From SIG588 sp045591985 (GTDB taxonomy: Bacteria; Bacillota; Clostridia; Oscillospirales; Acutalibacteraceae), in the NCBI GenBank assembly GCA_045591985.1, contig JAZNTV010000030.1, positions 1-17,319 on the forward strand: a stretch of DNA of 17,319 bases, written 5' to 3'. The notes beneath the pieces were generated by a model that was not told the origin of the DNA, ran no database searches, and saw only the letters and a program-made list of their open reading frames with translations. Below, one piece after another: positions 14,382 through 17,319 of the stretch. Numbering within the stretch: position 1 is the stretch's first letter; each line of letters opens with the position of its first letter. The position numbers and the translations under genes were made by a program.

Positions 14382-14489
14382 TTCAATTGACTTTGACGGA
14401 TACAAAGCAGGATGTAATAAAGACGTAAATACGCCATTTCGCGAAAAATACAGAGCATATTTTGAAAATTTAAAATGAGAGGTTTTAAT

Positions 14490-14742
14490 ATGAAACTGAG
14501 CTTTAGTTTGAAAAGCAAAGAAGCCAAACTAGAGGCTGATGTAGAAAAAGGAATGGATCAAAAAGCAAAAAAATCCAACCAAAAAGTCTCGCTATGAAAT
14601 CAAACAAGAGGAAAAACGCAAAAATGCGGAACTCAAACATAAACAAGAAATGCAGAGAATGATCATTGGTATATCCATTCTTGCTGGGGTTATGGTAATT
14701 GCTTTGATTATTGGGATATTAGCCAACAATGGTGTTTTATAA
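14490..14742 (+). pseudogene. Small tail-anchored membrane protein gene, frameshifted at an A7 tract
   Basis: The ATG at 14490 has a GAGAGG site seven bases upstream. The frame reads 35 codons (starting MKLSFSLKSKEAKLEADVEK) to a TGA at 14595-14597. The next frame continues without a break as a Lys/Glu-rich stretch (RYEIKQEEKRKNAELKHKQE) and a C-terminal helix (MIIGISILAGVMVIALIIG) ending at the TAA at 14740. Removing one A from the A7 run at 14567-14573 joins both into one protein of about 83 residues: a charged, coiled-coil-like cytoplasmic part with a tail anchor. A terminator follows six bases after the second stop, supporting that the whole span was one gene. Mutation, phase variation, transcriptional slippage and sequencing error all fit; a -1 ribosomal slip would enter the wrong frame. 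No homologue recognised. Confidence 0.6.
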
Positions 14743-14747
14743 GAACT

Positions 14748-14777
14748 AGCCTTCCTCATTGCGAGGAAGGCTTTTTT
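14748..14777 (+). terminator. Rho-independent terminator after the small membrane protein gene
   Basis: A perfect 10-bp stem AGCCTTCCTC (14748-14757) pairs with GAGGAAGGCT (14763-14772), with a five-base ATTGC loop and a T6 run (14772-14777). Confidence 0.93.
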
Positions 14778-14855
14778 AATGTGCCAATTTTGATTCCACA
14801 CATTCGCAAAAAGAAACCTCCCTTGCTACAATGTAGGCAAAGGAGGTAAAACGAT

Positions 14856-15158
14856 ATGGCTAAATTCATTGAAGAGTTTTATTACGGCAATCTCGATCCG
14901 CAGGCGCGTAGCACCAAGCAGAACAAAACGGTGCAAAAACAAATGGAGGTGTTGATGCTAAACGAGGACTTTCTGACCGAGCATCTCTCGGGCGAAAGTA
15001 AAAAGAAATTCCTCGACTTTTGCAACGCGTGGAGTGTGGTCAACGGTGAATCCAATCTCGACAGTTTCATTATGGGTTTCCGCCTCGGTGCCAACTTTAC
15101 CTACGACACCTTCGTGTCCGAAGACGCACCCTTTGTGGACTTGCTAAAGGAGGCATAA
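14856..15158 (+). CDS. DUF6809-like hypothetical protein
   Basis: This is a 100-residue soluble, mostly helical protein. It has a recognisable family pattern: an N-terminal EEFYYGNLDPQAR (residues 6-18), a central helix pair (about 25-60), and IMGFRLGANFTYD (72-84) near the end. This resembles small clostridial proteins annotated DUF6809 (from memory), common on or near mobile elements and of unknown function. An AAAGGAGG site lies nine bases before the ATG. It ends three bases before the TnpV-like gene, whose AAAGGAGG site is inside this gene's last codons, so both form one transcript. A possible -10 TACAAT (14827-14832) lies upstream without a convincing -35. Base composition is more GC-rich than either flank. 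Confidence 0.8.
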   Translation: MAKFIEEFYYGNLDPQARSTKQNKTVQKQMEVLMLNEDFLTEHLSGESKKKFLDFCNAWSVVNGESNLDSFIMGFRLGANFTYDTFVSEDAPFVDLLKEA

Positions 15159-15160
15159 CG

Positions 15161-15529
15161 ATGGAACAATATATCTACGACAAAACCAACGGCTTGTGGT
15201 ACGAACGCGACGGCGATTATTACATTCCCTGCCTCAAACTCCCCGAAACCAACATCGGCATCTGAGGAGAACGCTATCTTACCTACATCCGCGAACACAA
15301 GAAACTCCTGCACACCAAACTGATGATAAACGGTACCCTCTACGACCACCTCGCTGAAATCAACACCCAAGCAGAAGAAATGTTTTCTGAGTTGGTAAAT
15401 CAAATGAAAACTAATGAGGGCATTACCGAACAACTTAAAATCGATAACCAAATGGAATGGGTTCGCCGGATGAACAACATCCGCCACCGCGCCACCGAAA
15501 TCGTCAACCGCGATCTCATATATGCTTAA
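15161..15529 (+). pseudogene. tnpV: TnpV-family transposon-associated protein gene, interrupted by an in-frame TGA
   Basis: Reading from ATG 15161 with a good AAAGGAGG site, the frame starts MEQYIYDKTNGLWYERDGDY and reaches LPETNIGI, then a TGA at 15263-15265. After it the same frame continues as GERYLTYIREHKKLL, INGTLYDHLAEI, ITEQLKIDNQMEWV and RMNNIRHRATEIVNRDLIYA to a TAA at 15527. This is the TnpV family (about 120 residues), known from Tn4451/Tn4453-type mobilisable transposons and related elements; its biochemical role is unknown. Homologues have Trp or Tyr-Gly at the stop position (IG[I/V]WGQR), so TGG-to-TGA fits a nonsense mutation. Other genes here terminate at TGA, which argues against recoding. 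An internal ATG at 15323 could yield only the last 68 residues. No recombinase is adjacent. Confidence 0.82.
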
Positions 15530-15535
15530 AACCAA

Positions 15536-15564
15536 GGCGGCAGAGAGAAATCTCTGCCGCTTTT
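15536..15564 (+). terminator. Rho-independent terminator after tnpV
   Basis: The stem GCGGCAGAGA (15537-15546) pairs with TCTCTGCCGC (15551-15560) around a GAAA tetraloop, extended by a G-T pair and followed by TTTT. It ends the DUF6809–tnpV transcript. Confidence 0.88.
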
Positions 15565-15615
15565 AATATAGCGGTAGAAAAACTTATGGATGTATGGTAT
15601 GGTTGAGTTACAATA

Positions 15616-15644
15616 GGGACAAAAATTTAATTTTGTGTTATAAT
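15616..15644 (+). promoter_or_regulatory. Candidate promoter of the sigma-fusion gene
   Basis: A perfect TATAAT (15639-15644) lies 17 bases after GGGACA (15616-15621, four of six matching TTGACA). The start codon is about 70 bases downstream. The region is very AT-rich, so the -10 match alone has limited weight. Confidence 0.4.
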
Positions 15645-15721
15645 TATAAAAACTACCTAACCAACCTCTATTTTTACCGACTATATAGGCGTAACAATCA
15701 TGATTGAAGCAAGGGTGCAAA

Positions 15722-17319
15722 ATGAAAGCAAACGAAATATTAAAACTTATCGGTGACAAAGAGTTTCTTGATAAGATCTATCAATTTTCATACCGAAGAT
15801 GTAACACTTCATATGAAGCAGAGGATTTATGCTCGGACATAATTCTCGCAGTAATATCCGCCGTACATATTCAGGAAAGTATAGAAAACTTTTATGCTTT
15901 TGTTTGGACTATCGCTCGGAGAGTGTATGCCGATTACTCGGAAAAGAGAAATCATACACGTCAAACCATTAGTATCGAAAACGGCGATTTATTATTGGCA
16001 GCAAAAGAAAATGAAATTGATAATTTTATTGAAGAAGCCGCCGAGCAGGAACAGATAAAGAAAATCTTTGCAGAGATTTCTTTTCTATCCAAAGCATACC
16101 GAGAGGTAATGGTGCTGTACTACATTGACGAAATGAAGGTTAAGGACATAGCCTTAAAGCTCGGCATCAATGAAACAACAGTAAAACAACGTTTGTTTTC
16201 TGCACGTAATACAGTCAGAAAAGAGGTTGAAACTATGATTGAAAGAAATTTATCTTTAAAACCTATACGCTTGGCAATTGTCGGGACAGGCAATCCTATG
16301 GGAAACGACCCAAGAACTAAAGCCGATAGAGTTTTGTCACAAAATCTAATTTATCTTTGCAAGGATAAAGCTAAATCAGCCAAGGAATTGTCAGAAGAAC
16401 TTTGCGTTCCTATGCCGTATATTGAAGATGAATTAGAAATTCAGGTGTACGGAGAAAACGGTAAATATGGTATGCTTCGCAAGTTGGATAATGGGAAGTA
16501 TATAACTAACATTTTGCTCGTTGATTATAGCGAGTATGATGAGGCTAATAAAATTTATGAAAAGTATTTAGATGAGTACATTCCAATATTAAAAGCCAAT
16601 TTTGAGAAACAAAAGCAAGACATTTTACTCTTTCCATACTTGAGCAAGCAAAGCGATGCCACCTTTATTCTGTGGGGTTTGATTTCAAGAACCATATGGA
16701 ATTTTGAAAAAAGCGTAAAGGAAGTTATTGGAAAGAAATATTTTTCGGACGTTGAACCCGTAAAACGCGAATTTACTACTGTTGCTACGGCATTCAGGGA
16801 TGATATGAATCCCAATTTTGGTTTTTATGGTTGTGATGGTATTCAGTCAAACTCTGTATGGAAATACAGTTATGTGCATTTTTCGAATATCTATGGTGCA
16901 AGGAAAGAAAAACATTTTGCCTGTGACCACAATATTACCAATGATGATAAGTTGTTGCTAACACTAAAGGCGCTGGATGGCACCCTAAGCATCGATGAAC
17001 TTAATGACACTGAAAAAGAGGTTGCCGCAAAAGCTATTGAGTGTGGTCATATTAAAATATGCGAAAAAATCCTTTTACCCAAAATAGTTGCATATGAGAA
17101 AAAGTTCGATAAAGATTTTCATAATATGGCAAACGCTCTTAACGATGATACCGAAGCACTTGTGGAGAAAATTGCAAAAGAGCTAGCAGAATTTATGAGA
17201 AAGCATATTCCTGAGCATCTTATAAACGAATATGAGTATTATACAGGATGTATTGCCGGTGTTCGGTTCTTGCACGAAACAATAGAAGCTTGTATAAAAG
17301 AAGGGTTGCTGTGTGAACC
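15722..17319 (+). CDS. Sigma-70-type factor fused to a winged-helix-like segment and a large unknown C-terminal region, 3' truncated by window edge
   Basis: From ATG 15722 (AAGGGTG five bases upstream) the frame is open for 532 codons and leaves the window without a stop. Residues 13-75 match sigma region 2 (YEAEDLCSDIILAVI, then FYAFVWTIARRVYADYSEKR). Residues 112-168 match region 4 (LSKAYREVMVLYYIDEMKVK, then DIALKLGINETTVKQRLFSA). ECF factors normally end here at about 170-190 residues. This one continues with a segment starting IRLAIVGTGNPMGNDPRT (182-199). A winged-helix-like stretch follows (about 208-268; SAKELSEELCVPMPYIEDEL, then a GMLRKLDNGKY hairpin), and then at least 265 unrecognised, mostly helical residues with several Cys (381, 411, 451, 457, 510, 524, 531). 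I infer a one-component sigma factor whose C-terminus regulates or redirects it. Low GC sets it apart from the left block. Confidence 0.78.
   Translation, partial: MKANEILKLIGDKEFLDKIYQFSYRRCNTSYEAEDLCSDIILAVISAVHIQESIENFYAFVWTIARRVYADYSEKRNHTRQTISIENGDLLLAAKENEIDNFIEEAAEQEQIKKIFAEISFLSKAYREVMVLYYIDEMKVKDIALKLGINETTVKQRLFSARNTVRKEVETMIERNLSLKPIRLAIVGTGNPMGNDPRTKADRVLSQNLIYLCKDKAKSAKELSEELCVPMPYIEDELEIQVYGENGKYGMLRKLDNGKYITNILLVDYSEYDEANKIYEKYLDEYIPILKANFEKQKQDILLFPYLSKQSDATFILWGLISRTIWNFEKSVKEVIGKKYFSDVEPVKREFTTVATAFRDDMNPNFGFYGCDGIQSNSVWKYSYVHFSNIYGARKEKHFACDHNITNDDKLLLTLKALDGTLSIDELNDTEKEVAAKAIECGHIKICEKILLPKIVAYEKKFDKDFHNMANALNDDTEALVEKIAKELAEFMRKHIPEHLINEYEYYTGCIAGVRFLHETIEACIKEGLLCE

Noticed and set aside
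14368..14478. Possible 36-residue gene with TTG start between the five-helix membrane protein and the small frameshifted gene (contains DFDGYKAGCNKDVNTPF)
   Set aside because: The composition looks mildly coding, but it overlaps the upstream stop, has no ribosome site or known family, and could be a decayed gene end. Not enough to annotate.
15263..15265. TGA read as an amino acid (altered genetic code or selenocysteine)
   Set aside because: walJ, rnfC and the pplA-like gene all terminate at TGA; the position is a Trp in homologues, not Cys, and no obvious SECIS-like hairpin was noticed.
15526..15759. 77-codon - strand frame with a CPYC motif
   Set aside because: It overlaps the tnpV terminator, the promoter and the start of the sigma-fusion gene; no ribosome site; AT-rich chance frame.

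Overview
The window looks like chromosomal DNA from a Clostridia-class Firmicute, probably a moderately GC-rich uncultured gut-type lineage. Three things point there: the murA–walJ–rlmH neighbourhood, AAAGGAGG-type ribosome binding sites with sigma-A promoters, and an Rnf/flavin redox operon beside a NusG-II/Gx-transporter pair. TGA is used as an ordinary stop (walJ, rnfC, the pplA-like gene), so the standard bacterial code applies. Roughly the first 11.8 kb is GC-rich with tight gene packing. From about 11.9 kb to the end the sequence becomes patchy and mostly AT-rich, with fused, broken and mobile-element-associated genes.

Left block (+ strand): the C-terminal part of MurA, then WalJ and RlmH, closed by a strong terminator. 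Next is an ECF sigma factor (start 2272) followed after 12 bases by a membrane-anchored beta-propeller protein that is probably its anti-sigma partner. A plausible ECF-type promoter begins at the last T of the rlmH terminator. The pair converges on the next operon at a shared bidirectional terminator near 4.76 kb.

Central block (- strand, 11039 down to 4787): one tight eight-gene operon behind a near-consensus promoter. In transcription order it encodes a NusG-II membrane protein (EetA-like), a Gx-family membrane protein (EetB-like), a lipoprotein with two FMN_bind-like repeats (PplA-like), a lipoprotein ApbE flavin transferase, RnfC, RnfD, RnfG and a cysteine-rich five-helix membrane protein. 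This merges the parts list of the Gram-positive flavin-based extracellular electron transfer locus with only half of an Rnf complex; rnfA, rnfB and rnfE are absent. It is the best candidate in the window for an undescribed system: an RnfCDG-driven route from NAD(P)H to flavinylated proteins outside the membrane. Immediately upstream, separated by a terminator, is a regulator that fuses an XRE DNA-binding domain to a superoxide-reductase-like domain retaining the iron ligands. It is a plausible redox sensor for itself or for the operon.

Right block: a - strand pair encodes a CDP-alcohol phosphatidyltransferase fused to a nucleotidyltransferase-like domain, followed by a stand-alone nucleotidyltransferase. 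Behind it lies a tRNA-Ala(GGC)-like gene whose D-arm 5' strand has been replaced. Rightward (+ strand) come an unrecognised five-helix membrane protein, a small tail-anchored protein gene broken by a one-base frameshift at an A7 tract, a DUF6809-like gene, a TnpV gene interrupted by an in-frame TGA at a conserved Trp, and a long open frame running off the window that joins a sigma-70-type N-terminus to a winged-helix-like segment and a large unrecognised C-terminus. No intergenic gap exceeds 300 bases. No CRISPR array, rRNA or intact transposase was seen.
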